Positions 8,669-17,978 of a DNA stretch of 64,000 nucleotides are shown piece after piece. The position numbers were made by a program, and so were the translations under genes. The stretch spans positions 434,001 through 498,000 of the forward strand of contig NZ_JACSPM010000002.1 of NCBI RefSeq assembly GCF_014837165.1, written 5' to 3'. The notes below the pieces were generated by a model. That model saw nothing but the letters and a program-made list of their open reading frames with translations. It searched no databases and was not told the origin of the DNA. Within the stretch, counting starts at the first letter, position 1, and each line of letters starts with the position of its first letter. This DNA is from Microbacterium gallinarum (GTDB lineage: Bacteria; Actinomycetota; Actinomycetes; Actinomycetales; Microbacteriaceae).

Positions 8669-9735
8669 GCGACCGCCTCCGCGACCTGGATCTCGGTCAC
8701 CGGCAGGGTCGAGTCGGCCCCGAACTCGAGCGTCGACGGCGGACGGCCCGACATCACGAGCTCGGCTGCGAGCGCGGCGATCATCGCCCCATTGTCGGTG
8801 CACAGCGACAGCGGCGGGATGCGCACGGTGACGCCCTCCGCAGCCGCGCGCTCGAGCGCGACGTCGCGCAGGCGGCGGTTGGCGATGACGCCTCCGCCGA
8901 GCAGCAGCCGCGGCACCCCGTGATCACGGCAGGCGGCGAGCGCCTTCGTGACGAGCACGTCGACCACGGCCTCGCGGAAGCTCGCCGCGACGTCGGCGAC
9001 CGGAATCGGCTCGCCGGCCGCCTCGCGCTGCTCTATCCACCGCGCGACCGCGGTCTTGAGCCCTGAGAACGAGAAGTCGTAGCGATGGGCGGCCATGTCG
9101 CCCGGGCGCGAGAGCCCGCGGGGGAAGCGGATCGCCTCGGGATCACCGGTCACCGCGGCCCGGTCGATCTCGGGGCCGCCCGGATAGGGCAGTCCGAGCA
9201 GCCGCGCCACCTTGTCGAACGCCTCGCCCGCGGCGTCGTCGACGGTCTCGCCGAGCAGCACGACGTCGCTGGTGAGGTCGCGCACGAGCAGCAGTGACGT
9301 GTGCCCGCCCGAGACGAGGAGCGCGACCGTCGGGTACTCGATGGGCGGCGAGTCGGCGTCCAGGATGTCGGCGGCGATGTGCCCGACCAGGTGGTTCACG
9401 GCGTACAGCGGGCGGTCGAGGGAGACGGCGAGCGCCTTGGCCGCACCGACGCCGACCATGAGGGCCCCCGCGAGGCCGGGGCCGGACGTGACGGCGACGG
9501 CGTCGATGTCGGCGAGCGCGACGCCCGACTCGGCGAGGGCCGCGTGGATCGTCGGCTCGAGCGCCTCGAGGTGCGCGCGGGCGGCGACCTCGGGCACGAC
9601 GCCGCCGTAGCGGGCGTGCTCGTCCATCGAGCTGGCGATCGTGTTCGACAGCAGGGTGCGTCCGCGCACGATGCCGATCCCGGTCTCGTCGCAGCTCGTC
9701 TCGATGCCGAGGATCAGCGGCTCGGACCGGTTCAC
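8665..9735 (-). CDS. tsaD: tRNA N6-adenosine threonylcarbamoyltransferase TsaD
   Basis: 356 residues from the GTG at 9735, which overlaps the rimI stop as GTGA and leaves the conserved [16 protein letters not shown] at the true N-terminus. The ASKHA metal ligands are in AVNHLVGH, and [10 protein letters not shown] and [19 protein letters not shown] follow. With TsaB and TsaE, encoded just upstream, it transfers threonylcarbamoyl from TC-AMP to A37 of ANN-decoding tRNAs. The C-terminus is adjacent to the DUF4190 gene. Confidence 0.96.
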   Translation of the reverse strand: MNRSEPLILGIETSCDETGIGIVRGRTLLSNTIASSMDEHARYGGVVPEVAARAHLEALEPTIHAALAESGVALADIDAVAVTSGPGLAGALMVGVGAAKALAVSLDRPLYAVNHLVGHIAADILDADSPPIEYPTVALLVSGGHTSLLLVRDLTSDVVLLGETVDDAAGEAFDKVARLLGLPYPGGPEIDRAAVTGDPEAIRFPRGLSRPGDMAAHRYDFSFSGLKTAVARWIEQREAAGEPIPVADVAASFREAVVDVLVTKALAACRDHGVPRLLLGGGVIANRRLRDVALERAAAEGVTVRIPPLSLCTDNGAMIAALAAELVMSGRPPSTLEFGADSTLPVTEIQVAEAVA

Positions 9736-10229
9736 GTGCACACTCCCGCATCGTCGGCGGACGCGGCATCCCGCGCGGCCCACCCGCGCAGGTCGAGCTT
9801 CATGACGACGGCGTCCACGTCGTCGGGCTGGTAGTAGCGCGGGCGGCGGGCGATCTCGAGGAAGCCCTCCGAGACGTACAGCGCCTGCGCCACCGGGTTG
9901 TCGGCCCTCACCTCGAGGAACACCTCGCGCACACCGCGATCGGCAGCCTCGGCCAGGAGTGCTCGCAGCAGCGTGCGGCCGCGGCCGCGGCCCCGGGCGG
10001 ACTCGGCGATGGTGATGGTCTGCACATCGGCGTCCGGGGCTCCGCACACCGCCCGCAGGCCCGCGTAGCCGACCAGCCGCCCCGCTTCTTCGTCGACGAC
10101 GTACCAGCCGTGCGGCGAGGCGATCTCCTCGCGCATCATGGCGTCGGACCAGGCATCGGTCGGGAACGACGCCCGCTCGAGCGCCATGATCGCCTCGACG
10201 TCGACCGGAAGGGCGGCGCGCAGCGTCAT
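9732..10229 (-). CDS. rimI: ribosomal-protein-S18-alanine N-acetyltransferase RimI (GNAT)
   Basis: 165 residues from the ATG at 10229 (ATGA overlap with tsaB). The GNAT fold shows motif A as [17 protein letters not shown], with the acetyl-CoA pyrophosphate loop, and motif B as [18 protein letters not shown]. RimI acetylates the N-terminus of S18. Placement between tsaB and tsaD is the standard actinobacterial order. A C-terminal ~20-residue Ala/Asp tail follows the domain. Confidence 0.9.
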   Translation of the reverse strand: MTLRAALPVDVEAIMALERASFPTDAWSDAMMREEIASPHGWYVVDEEAGRLVGYAGLRAVCGAPDADVQTITIAESARGRGRGRTLLRALLAEAADRGVREVFLEVRADNPVAQALYVSEGFLEIARRPRYYQPDDVDAVVMKLDLRGWAARDAASADDAGVCT

Positions 10230-10882
10230 GTGCCGACCCGCTTCCGCGCGGCGGGCGGGGTCACGTCGGGTGAGCGCAGGTACAGCGCGTCGGACGGGGC
10301 GATCACGCGGCCGGCGGTCAGCGCGCGTGCCGCGCACAGCGCGAGGAGGGCGCCGGGCACGCGCTCGGCATCGCGGCGCAGCACGCCTTCGCGCGCGAGC
10401 ACCGCGTCGAGGTCGTCGCGCGGCGTGAGCGCGGGTTCGGCGATGCGCACGGGCAGCCCGTCGTCGTCGAGGCCGCGGTACACCGAGTGGGCGAACTCGC
10501 GGCGGCGGGCGTCGGTCACGACGGCGAACGGCAGGTCGTCGCTCTCGTAGCCCCCGGTGAGCGCGTCGTGCAGGAGCAGCTCGAGGGCGACCGCGTCGTG
10601 GCTCACGACCGGCACGACCGGGATGCCGCGGCCCAGCGCGAACGCCCGCGCGGCGGCGATGCCCACCCGCAGTCCCGTGAACGGCCCCGGGCCCATGCCG
10701 GCGGCGACATGCGTGATGTCGAAGGCGGTGAGGGATGCCTCGGCCAGCGCCTGCCCGATGAGCGAGCCGATCACCTCGGCGTGGCCGCGGGGATCGACGC
10801 TCTCCACCTGGGAGCGCACGACGCCGTCGTGTTCGACGACCGCGACGGCCGTGCCGAGAGACGTGTCGATGCCGAGGATCAC
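10226..10882 (-). CDS. tsaB: tRNA threonylcarbamoyladenosine biosynthesis protein TsaB
   Basis: 218 residues from the GTG at 10882, so that the protein begins [14 protein letters not shown], the family N-terminus. No strong ribosome site is visible, so the start is the best guess. [21 protein letters not shown] is the conserved TsaB motif. It is a catalytically inactive TsaD paralogue that forms the TsaB-TsaD heterodimer needed for t6A synthesis. A 50-bp gap separates it from tsaE, and it overlaps rimI by 4 bp. Confidence 0.93.
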   Translation of the reverse strand: MILGIDTSLGTAVAVVEHDGVVRSQVESVDPRGHAEVIGSLIGQALAEASLTAFDITHVAAGMGPGPFTGLRVGIAAARAFALGRGIPVVPVVSHDAVALELLLHDALTGGYESDDLPFAVVTDARRREFAHSVYRGLDDDGLPVRIAEPALTPRDDLDAVLAREGVLRRDAERVPGALLALCAARALTAGRVIAPSDALYLRSPDVTPPAARKRVGT

Positions 10883-10932
10883 CCTTCCCAGGGTAGTCGC
10901 CGCCTCGCGCCCCTCGGCGGCGGCACGATCCC

Positions 10933-11490
10933 TCAGGGCCGGCGGCTGATCGTCACGGCGCGCGGGGTGTCGGCATCGAGGTCCTCGGCCACACGCGGCG
11001 ACGTGCCGCACGCGGTGTCGATCCCCCGGCCGTGCCACTCGCGGTCGAGCTCGATCTCCCACCACGTGTCGCGGAGCCCCTCGACCATGCCGCGTCCCCA
11101 CTCGACGATGACCGCCGACCGGTCGAAGTCGATGTCGAGGTCGTCGAGTTCGGCGGGCGATCCGAGCCGGTAGGCGTCCACGTGCACGAGCGGCGTTCCG
11201 CCGACGAGCGACGGGTGCGTGCGCGCGAGCACGAAGGTCGGGCTCTGCACCGGCCCGCGCACCTCCAGCCCGCGGGCGATGCCGCGGGTCAGCGTCGTCT
11301 TGCCGGCGCCGAGCGGACCGGTGAGCACCACGAGGTCGCCGGGGCGCAGCATCCGTCCGATCTGCTCGCCCAGCCGCTCCATCGCCTCGGGTGAGACGAT
11401 CTCGCGGCTGCCGAGAAGGGGGTCGAGTCCGGTGAGCGTCTGTTCCACGTCAGGGTCAACGCCCGGGACGCCGTCGGCGTTCCCGCTCAC
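10933..11490 (-). CDS. tsaE: tRNA t6A biosynthesis ATPase TsaE
   Basis: 185 residues from the GTG at 11490, which overlaps the alr stop as GTGA. Walker A is GPLGAGKTTLTRG. VQSPTFVLARTHP and HVDAYRL (switch and metal-binding Asp) are family signatures, and the Walker B-like end is VIVEWG. TsaE drives cycling of the TsaBD complex through ATP hydrolysis. The first ~35 residues (SGNADGVPGVDPDVEQ) precede the domain. Confidence 0.94.
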   Translation of the reverse strand: MSGNADGVPGVDPDVEQTLTGLDPLLGSREIVSPEAMERLGEQIGRMLRPGDLVVLTGPLGAGKTTLTRGIARGLEVRGPVQSPTFVLARTHPSLVGGTPLVHVDAYRLGSPAELDDLDIDFDRSAVIVEWGRGMVEGLRDTWWEIELDREWHGRGIDTACGTSPRVAEDLDADTPRAVTISRRP

Positions 11491-12611
11491 GCCGAGACCT
11501 GACGACGCGGAACCCGCGGCCCGATGCGCGTGACGACCTCGTAGTTGATCGTGCCGGCGGCAGTCGCCCAGTCGTCGGCGGCGGGCGCCCCGAGGGTCGG
11601 GTCGCCGAAGAGCACGACCTCGTCGCCGACCGCGACGGGGTGGTCGCCGACGTCGACGACGAACTGGTCCATCGCGATGCGTCCGGCGACCGAGAATCGG
11701 CGGCCGCCGATCACGACGGGACCGGCTCCGGATGCCTGGCGCGGCACACCGTCGGCGTATCCGACGGGCACGAGCGCGAGCGTCGTGTCGCGCTCGGCGC
11801 GGAACGCGTAGCCGTACGACACGCCCGTGCCGGCGGGCACGCGCCGCACCGCGGCGACGGCTCCGCGCAGCGTCATGGCAGGACGCAGTCCGAGGTCGGC
11901 CGAACTGCGGTCCGCGAAGGGGGAGAGTCCGTACATGCCGATCCCGATGCGCACGCAGCCGAGCCGCGTCTCGGGCAGCGCGATCGCCGCGTGCGTCGCG
12001 GCCAAGTGGCGCAGCGGCGGGGCGAGCCCGAGTGACGCCGCCAGCGCGACGCCGTCTTCGAAGGCCTGCAGAGCTGCCCGGTCGTCGTCGGCCGAGGTGT
12101 TGGACAGGTGGCTGAACAGCGCGATGACGCGCAGCTTGCCGATCCGCTCGAGCCGCGCCGCCTCGGCGAACACGATGCGCTGGTCCTCCGGGGCGATGCC
12201 GTTGCGGGAGAGCCCGGTCTCGAGTTTGAGGTGCACACCGACAGGACGGTCGGCGGATGCCGCGCCCGCAGCGGCGAGCAGCTGGTCGAAGCTCGAGATG
12301 CCGAGCTCGATGCCGAGCGACGCGGCTTCGGCGAACGACGTGCCCGGTGCGTGCAGCCACGCGACGATCGGGGCGTCGATGCCCGCACGCCTCAGCGCGA
12401 TCGCCTCAGTGATGTCGGCCACGCCGAGGCGGGTCGCCCCACCGGCGAGCGCGGCGACCGCCGACCGCACAGCGCCGTGGCCGTATCCGTCGGCTTTGAC
12501 GACCGCGATGACCTCGGAGCCGGTCAAGCGGCGCAGATGGCGCACGTTGTCCTCGATGGCCCCGACGTCGATGGAGGCCTCGCGCATCACGCCGTCCGGG
12601 AGCTTGGTCAC
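11487..12611 (-). CDS. alr: alanine racemase
   Basis: 374 residues from the GTG at 12611 (GTGA overlap with acpS). The PLP-lysine motif is VIAVVKADGYGHGA near residue 40. The second catalytic residue, the C-terminal-domain Tyr, is in GVSYGYAFRAE. RIAMDQFVVDV is the conserved substrate-carboxylate region. It interconverts L- and D-alanine for peptidoglycan. The domain order, N-terminal TIM barrel then beta domain, is complete. Confidence 0.96.
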   Translation of the reverse strand: MTKLPDGVMREASIDVGAIEDNVRHLRRLTGSEVIAVVKADGYGHGAVRSAVAALAGGATRLGVADITEAIALRRAGIDAPIVAWLHAPGTSFAEAASLGIELGISSFDQLLAAAGAASADRPVGVHLKLETGLSRNGIAPEDQRIVFAEAARLERIGKLRVIALFSHLSNTSADDDRAALQAFEDGVALAASLGLAPPLRHLAATHAAIALPETRLGCVRIGIGMYGLSPFADRSSADLGLRPAMTLRGAVAAVRRVPAGTGVSYGYAFRAERDTTLALVPVGYADGVPRQASGAGPVVIGGRRFSVAGRIAMDQFVVDVGDHPVAVGDEVVLFGDPTLGAPAADDWATAAGTINYEVVTRIGPRVPRRQVSA

Positions 12612-13114
12612 TGCGCCCCCTCCTCGTCGCCACGCCGCTCCCCGCCCCCGCCCGCGCCGCGAGACGACGAATCGGCGACGAGACGACCAGGGTCGGACGC
12701 CGTCTCGTCGCGGACGTGCTGTCTCGCGGTAGAGGCCGAGGAGACGAAGGGCGAAGGAGGAGCGGATGCCTCCGCCACCACGTACGCGGTGGCGAAGCCG
12801 GCGTCGTGCGACATCGAGAGGTGCAGGGTGGTGATGCCGCGGTCGGCGACGGCATCTGCCGTCGTGCCGCTGAGCGTGAACCACGGGCGGCCGGATGCCT
12901 CGGGCGTGATCTCGATCTCGGTCCAGTGCACGCCGTCCGAGCCGCCGAGCGCCTTGATGAGCGCCTCCTTCGCGGCGTAGCGCGCGGCGAGCGAGCGCGG
13001 CTTGAGCTCGCGCTCGGTGGCGGAGAACAGCCGCTCGAGGAGCCGCGGCGTCCGCTCGAGCGTGCGCTCGAAGCGGGCGATGTCGACCAGGTCGACGCCG
13101 ATCCCGACGATCAC
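12608..13114 (-). CDS. acpS: holo-[acyl-carrier-protein] synthase with C-terminal extension
   Basis: 168 residues. MIVGIGVDLVDIARFE carries the Mg-binding Asp, and RYAAKEALIKALGG the second metal ligand. It moves the phosphopantetheine arm from CoA to apo-ACP. AcpS is normally ~115-125 residues; here ~50 extra residues after YVVAEASAPP are Ser/Arg/Gly-rich and low complexity, so the catalytic part is complete and the tail is an oddity. It is the first gene of the overlapped acpS-alr-tsaE run. Confidence 0.93.
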   Translation of the reverse strand: MIVGIGVDLVDIARFERTLERTPRLLERLFSATERELKPRSLAARYAAKEALIKALGGSDGVHWTEIEITPEASGRPWFTLSGTTADAVADRGITTLHLSMSHDAGFATAYVVAEASAPPSPFVSSASTARQHVRDETASDPGRLVADSSSRGAGGGGERRGDEEGAQ

Positions 13115-13189
13115 GAAACTCTCCCGTCACGCCGCGGTCGCGGCATCCGTCACCCTATCGCGGTGTATGCGGACGCCTCGCGGTCGTGC

Positions 13190-15040
13190 TCACTCGACCG
13201 TGACCGACTTCGCGAGGTTGCGGGGCTGGTCGACGTCGAGGCCCTTGGCGGTCGCCAGGCCCATCGCGAAGATGTGCAGCGGGACGACGGCCAGCAGCGG
13301 CTCGAAGAACGGACCGGCGAGCGGGATGCGCAGCACCTCGTCCGCCTTGGGCAGCACCGCGGCGTCGCCCTCCTCGGCGATCGCGATCACGCGGGCACCC
13401 CGCGCGCGGATCTCTTCGATGGAGGAGATGACCTTCTTGTGCATCTCGGCCGACTGACGCGGCGAGGGCACGATGACGAACACGGGCTGACCGGGCTCGA
13501 TGAGCGCGATGGGACCGTGCTTGAGCTCGCCCGCGGCGAAGCCCTCGGCGTGGATGTACGCGAGCTCCTTGAGCTTGAGCGCACCCTCCAGGGCGATGGG
13601 GTACCCGACGTGGCGGCCGAGGAACAGCACCGAACGGGTGTCGGCCATCCAGTGCGCGAACTGCTCGATGCGCGGCTGCTCGCGCTCGAGGATCTGCGCG
13701 ATCTTGCCGGGGATCGCCTCGAGCTCGGCGACGTGGGCCGCAGCCTCGTCAGCCGGGACGACGCCGCGGACGCGGCCGACGTGCAGACCCATCAGGTAGA
13801 GGGCGGTGACCTGGGCGACGAACGCCTTGGTCGAGGCGACCGCGACCTCCGGGCCGGCGTGGGTGTAGACGATCGCGTCGGACTCGCGCGGGATCGTCGC
13901 GCCCTGTGTGTTGCAGATCGACAGCGTCTTCGCACCGTGCTCGCGCGCGTACTTGACGGCCATGAGCGTGTCCATGGTCTCGCCCGACTGGCTGATCGAG
14001 ACGACGAGCGTGTCGGGTCCGATGACGGGGTCGCGGTAGCGGAACTCGTGCGCGAGCTCGACGTCGACGGGGATGCGCGTCCACTGCTCGATGGCGTACT
14101 TGCCGACCTGACCCGCGTATGCGGCGGTGCCGCACGCGATCACGATGATGCGCGAGATGCCGGTGAAGAGGTCGTCGAGGCCGTCGAGCTCAGGGATCAC
14201 GACCTCGCCGTCGCGGATGCGGCCGCGCAGCGTGTTGGCGACGGCCTCGGGCTCTTCGGAGACCTCCTTGGCCATGAACGACGACCAGCCGCCCTTGTCT
14301 GCCGCCGACGCGTCCCACGTGACCTCGAAGGGCTCGACCTCGACCGGGTTGCCGTCGAAGTCGGTGACCTCTACGCCCGCGGGGGTGATCGCGACGATCT
14401 GGTCCTGGCCGATAGCGAGGGCGTTGCGCGTGTGCTCGACGAACGCCGCGACGTCGGAGCCGAGGAAGTTCTCGCCCTCGCCCAGACCGATGACCAGCGG
14501 CGAGTTGCGGCGTGCGCCGACGACCAGTCCGGGCTGGTCCTCGTGCATGGCGAGCAGCGTGAAGGCGCCCTCCAGGCGTGAGACGACGGAGCGGAACGCG
14601 GTCACGAGGTCGCCGCTGCGCTGGTACTCGCGACCGAGGAGCACGGCGGCCACCTCGGTGTCGGTCTCGCTGCGGAACGTGTAGCCGTCGGCGAGGAGCT
14701 CGTCCTTCAGCTCGGAGAAGTTCTCGATGATCCCGTTGTGGATGACCGCGAGCTTGTCGTCGTCGGCGAGGTGCGGATGCGCGTTGCCGTCGGTCGGGCC
14801 GCCGTGAGTGGCCCAGCGGGTGTGGCCGATGCCCGTCGTGCCGTCGGCGAGGGGGTGCTCACTCAGGTCGTCGCGCAGCACCTTGAGCTTGCCGGCGCGC
14901 TTGCGCATGCCCAGGCCGCCGTCGCCGTCGATGACCGCGACGCCGGCGGAGTCGTAGCCGCGGTACTCCAGACGAGCGAGCCCCGCAAGGAGGATGGACT
15001 GACTCGGGCGCGGGCCCACGTATCCGACGATTCCACACAT
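13190..15040 (-). CDS. glmS: glutamine-fructose-6-phosphate aminotransferase (isomerizing)
   Basis: 616 residues. The N-terminus MCGIVGYVGPR exposes Cys2, the glutaminase nucleophile, after Met removal, followed by RLEYRGYDSAGVAV. Two SIS domains follow: ISQSGETMDTLMA, then LGRHVGYPIALEGALKLKE. The C-terminus DQPRNLAKSVTVE is the catalytic tail. It makes glucosamine-6-phosphate from fructose-6-phosphate and glutamine, the entry to UDP-GlcNAc. GlmM, the next enzyme of the pathway, is encoded at 18994-20352. Confidence 0.97.
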   Translation of the reverse strand: MCGIVGYVGPRPSQSILLAGLARLEYRGYDSAGVAVIDGDGGLGMRKRAGKLKVLRDDLSEHPLADGTTGIGHTRWATHGGPTDGNAHPHLADDDKLAVIHNGIIENFSELKDELLADGYTFRSETDTEVAAVLLGREYQRSGDLVTAFRSVVSRLEGAFTLLAMHEDQPGLVVGARRNSPLVIGLGEGENFLGSDVAAFVEHTRNALAIGQDQIVAITPAGVEVTDFDGNPVEVEPFEVTWDASAADKGGWSSFMAKEVSEEPEAVANTLRGRIRDGEVVIPELDGLDDLFTGISRIIVIACGTAAYAGQVGKYAIEQWTRIPVDVELAHEFRYRDPVIGPDTLVVSISQSGETMDTLMAVKYAREHGAKTLSICNTQGATIPRESDAIVYTHAGPEVAVASTKAFVAQVTALYLMGLHVGRVRGVVPADEAAAHVAELEAIPGKIAQILEREQPRIEQFAHWMADTRSVLFLGRHVGYPIALEGALKLKELAYIHAEGFAAGELKHGPIALIEPGQPVFVIVPSPRQSAEMHKKVISSIEEIRARGARVIAIAEEGDAAVLPKADEVLRIPLAGPFFEPLLAVVPLHIFAMGLATAKGLDVDQPRNLAKSVTVE

Positions 15041-15088
15041 GCCTCCAATGGTAGGCGGAGGGTTATGCGAGGAGCCTGAACGAAAGGA

Positions 15089-16048
15089 TCAGAGCTTGCG
15101 CAGCAGCACTCGCTCCACGGTGTGGTCGGCGGCCTTCTGCAGTACGAGGCTCGCGCGCCCGCGCGTGGGCAGCACGTTCTCCATGAGGTTCGGCAGGTTG
15201 ATGTCGTTCCAGTAGCCGAGCGCTGTCTGCACCGCCTCGTCGTCGCTCAGGTGCGAGAACACGTTGAAGAACGAGCTCGGGTTGGCGAACGCGCCCGTCT
15301 TGAGGGCCATGAACCGCTCGACGTACCACTGGGCGATGTGCGCGGGATCCGCGTCGACGTAGATGGAGAAGTCGAAGAGGTCGCTCACCGCGACGTCGTG
15401 CGGAGCGGGCGGGGGCTGCAGCACGTTGAGCCCCTCGACGATCACGACGTCGGGGCGGCGCACCGTGACATGCGCGTCGGGGACGATGTCGTACCGCATG
15501 TGCGAGTAGAACGGCGCCCGCACCTCGGGCGCTCCGCTCTTGACCTCGGTGAGGAAGGAGACGAGGGCGCGGCGGTCGTACGACTCGGGGAAGCCCTTGC
15601 GCGCCATGATGCCGCGGCGCTCGAGCTCGACGTTCGGGTAGAGGAACCCGTCGGTGGTGACGAGCTCCACACGGGGCGTGTCGGGCCAGCGGCTCATCAG
15701 CTCGCGGAGCAGACGCGCGATGGTCGACTTGCCCACCGCGACGGAACCGGCCACGGCCACCACGAACGGCGTCGTCGAGTCGGCGTCGTGCAGGAAGGCG
15801 CTCGTCTCGGCGCCGAGCTGCTTCGTCGACTTGGCGTAGAGCGAGAGCAGCCGCGACAGGGGCAGGTACACCTGCGACACCTCGGCCATGTCGAGGCGGT
15901 CGCCGAGCCCCCGGATCTGCACGATCTCGGTCTCGGAGAGCGGCTGCGCCATGCCCGCCGCGAGGCGCGCCCACTCGCCGCGGCCGATCTCACGGTAGAG
16001 GGACTGCGCCGGGGCGATGGTGGCTTCGTCTGCGGACATCCCGCTCAT
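15089..16048 (-). CDS. coaA: type I pantothenate kinase
   Basis: 319 residues from the ATG at 16048 (a second ATG at 16039 is equally possible). Walker A is GSVAVGKSTIARLLREL, followed by ELVTTDGFLYPNVELERRG and MARKGFPESYDRRAL, both diagnostic of prokaryotic CoaA. FDFSIYVDADPAHIAQWYVERF and the C-terminal LPNLMENVLPTRGRA complete it. It phosphorylates pantothenate, the first and usually controlled step of CoA synthesis. Same strand as glmS, 48 bp apart. Confidence 0.96.
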   Translation of the reverse strand: MSGMSADEATIAPAQSLYREIGRGEWARLAAGMAQPLSETEIVQIRGLGDRLDMAEVSQVYLPLSRLLSLYAKSTKQLGAETSAFLHDADSTTPFVVAVAGSVAVGKSTIARLLRELMSRWPDTPRVELVTTDGFLYPNVELERRGIMARKGFPESYDRRALVSFLTEVKSGAPEVRAPFYSHMRYDIVPDAHVTVRRPDVVIVEGLNVLQPPPAPHDVAVSDLFDFSIYVDADPAHIAQWYVERFMALKTGAFANPSSFFNVFSHLSDDEAVQTALGYWNDINLPNLMENVLPTRGRASLVLQKAADHTVERVLLRKL

Positions 16049-16101
16049 CGTAACGGCTGGACGGATGCCGCGGCCGACGCTGCGAGCGCCCGTGAACGGG
16101 A

Positions 16102-16131
16102 CGGACCCGCCCTCCGGAGAGGACGGGCCCG
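16102..16131 (-). terminator. intrinsic terminator of the M28 peptidase gene
   Basis: 13-nt arms (16102-16114 and 16119-16131) with two positions that pair as G-U in RNA, and a 4-nt loop. It lies directly 3' of the peptidase on the minus strand. Confidence 0.6.
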
Positions 16132-16149
16132 TCGCGGGTCGGATCGGCG

Positions 16150-17751
16150 TCAGCTCGCCGAGTGGTGACCGTGGTCGGGGTGGAGGCCACCGCCGCCCCC
16201 GGCCCAGGTGCCTTCGGCACCGGCGGGCACCGGCAGGTTCAGGCCGCCCGGGACCTTGGCACCCGGGACGCCGTTGACCGACTCCGTGGAGTAGCCGTAG
16301 ACGAGCACCGCGAGCGCGATCGCATCGGCGTTCGTCTCGAGCGCGTCGAGGCTCACGTTGTCGATGTCGTCGCAGGCCTGGTGGTAGCACGGGTCGAGCC
16401 ACTCGCCCGCCATGCCGCCCCAGATCTCGGCCTGCTCCGCCGTTTTCTCATCCTCGGCGCCCGTGAACAGACCGCCCGCGGGGATGCCGTCGAGGATGAA
16501 CGCCTCGTAGTCGCTGCGACCACTGAACTCGGCGTCGTCGTAGGGCACGCCCACGCTGGTGAAGTAGCTCTCGAAGAGGTCCTCGATCTCGACCGAGCCC
16601 TCGGGCACCACGACCGGGGCCTCGAAGGTGGACTCGTCGCCGTCGTACACCATGAAGATGTAGTTCGGTGAGGCGACCATGTCGAAGTTGAGGTACAGCG
16701 CGATGCGGTCCTTCTCTGCATCGGTGAGGCCGTCGACATAGGCCTGCGAGCCGACGAGGCCCACTTCTTCCGCAGCCCACCATGCGAAGCGCACGGTGTT
16801 CTGCGGCTTGACCTTGCTCATGCTCTCGGCGACCTCGAGCAGGGCGGCGGAGCCCGAGCCGTTGTCGTTGATGCCGGGACCCGCGGGCACCGAGTCGAGG
16901 TGCGCGCCGGCCATCACGACGTTGTCGGCATTGCGGCCCGGCAGCTCGGCGATGACGTTCTGCTGCGGGTGGTTCTCGATGAACATCGAGACCGTCGCGG
17001 TCGAGCCGGGCTGAGCCAGCGCCCCGCCGGCGGCGAAGGACGTGTTCACGACGGGGATGTCGAGCGCCGTGGGGTTCGCGCCGATGAGCGTGACGTTGCT
17101 CATCGGGCCCTCGTTGCCCGCGGTGCCGTTGTTGAAGATGATGACGGCCTCGGCGCCGGCGTTCTGCGCGTTGCGCGCCTTGATGCCGAACTCGCACGCA
17201 CCGCGCTGGATCAGGGCGATGTCGTTCCCGCCCTCGAAGAGCGTGAGGTCGAAGTCCTCGGGCTGGCAGCCGCTCGTGCCACCGCCCGGCGTGCCGAGCG
17301 CGAGGTCGACCGGGATGACGTTGCCGGTCACCTCACCCTCCGCCGAACCCTCGACGAAGTACCCGGCGGGGTGGTCGACGTCCTGCGGCGTGAGCTGGTG
17401 CACGGTCGGCACGGGAACGAAGAAGTCGAACTCGTCGATCGACACGGTCCAGCCCGCGGCCTCCATCGTGTCGACGACGTAGTCGACGCTGGCCTCGTAG
17501 CCCGTCGTGTCGACGGCGCGGTTGCCGCCGTTCTCCTCTGCGATCTGCTGGAACGCCTCGAGGTGCTCCATCGCGCCCTCCGCCGAGACGCACTCGAGCA
17601 GCTTCGCGACCGTGTTGTTGTTGCGGTTGTCGCACTTCGCGGCGGGTGCCGCGGTCGCCGCCGAGACCGGGGCGATGGCGAGCGCCGCCGCTGTGGCAGC
17701 CGCTGCGGCGAGCGCCAGCCCGCCTCTCCTTGTGATGCGGGATCGATTCAT
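16150..17751 (-). CDS. secreted M28-family metallopeptidase with PA domain
   Basis: 533 residues, with AAGGAG 5 nt before the ATG. The signal peptide MNRSRITRRGG... ends near ATAAPA. A PA (protease-associated) insert is seen as DIALIQRGACEFGIKARNAQ. The two-zinc M28 core has GAHLDSVPAGPGINDNGSG, the catalytic Glu pair in WWAAEEVGLVGS, the NFDM Asp, and the last His in CYHQACDD. It resembles actinobacterial aminopeptidase Y/SGAP-type enzymes that release N-terminal residues outside the cell. The C-terminus is Gly/His-rich (GGGGGLHPDHGHH), which is unusual and could bind metal. Confidence 0.9.
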   Translation of the reverse strand: MNRSRITRRGGLALAAAAATAAALAIAPVSAATAAPAAKCDNRNNNTVAKLLECVSAEGAMEHLEAFQQIAEENGGNRAVDTTGYEASVDYVVDTMEAAGWTVSIDEFDFFVPVPTVHQLTPQDVDHPAGYFVEGSAEGEVTGNVIPVDLALGTPGGGTSGCQPEDFDLTLFEGGNDIALIQRGACEFGIKARNAQNAGAEAVIIFNNGTAGNEGPMSNVTLIGANPTALDIPVVNTSFAAGGALAQPGSTATVSMFIENHPQQNVIAELPGRNADNVVMAGAHLDSVPAGPGINDNGSGSAALLEVAESMSKVKPQNTVRFAWWAAEEVGLVGSQAYVDGLTDAEKDRIALYLNFDMVASPNYIFMVYDGDESTFEAPVVVPEGSVEIEDLFESYFTSVGVPYDDAEFSGRSDYEAFILDGIPAGGLFTGAEDEKTAEQAEIWGGMAGEWLDPCYHQACDDIDNVSLDALETNADAIALAVLVYGYSTESVNGVPGAKVPGGLNLPVPAGAEGTWAGGGGGLHPDHGHHSAS

Positions 17752-17978
17752 GTTCTCTCCTTCACGTAGGCACTCGTCGTCGAGCGCCGTGTCCGCGGAC
17801 GGCCCCCTTGGTCGTCCGCGAGCGGGGATGAATGCCGGATCGGCACCCTGCGGGCGAGGCTAGACGGGCGATTCGGAACTCCCTAGCGAAAGTGCCGACT
17901 TCTCATCGTGCGCTCATGCACGGAACGGCATGCGCGGCATGCGCGACACCCGCGCACCCGCACCGGTACTGTCTACCC

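Noticed and set aside
12716..14581. 621-codon plus-strand open frame opposite acpS and glmS
   Set aside because: No recognisable motif. glmS on the other strand is fully conserved.
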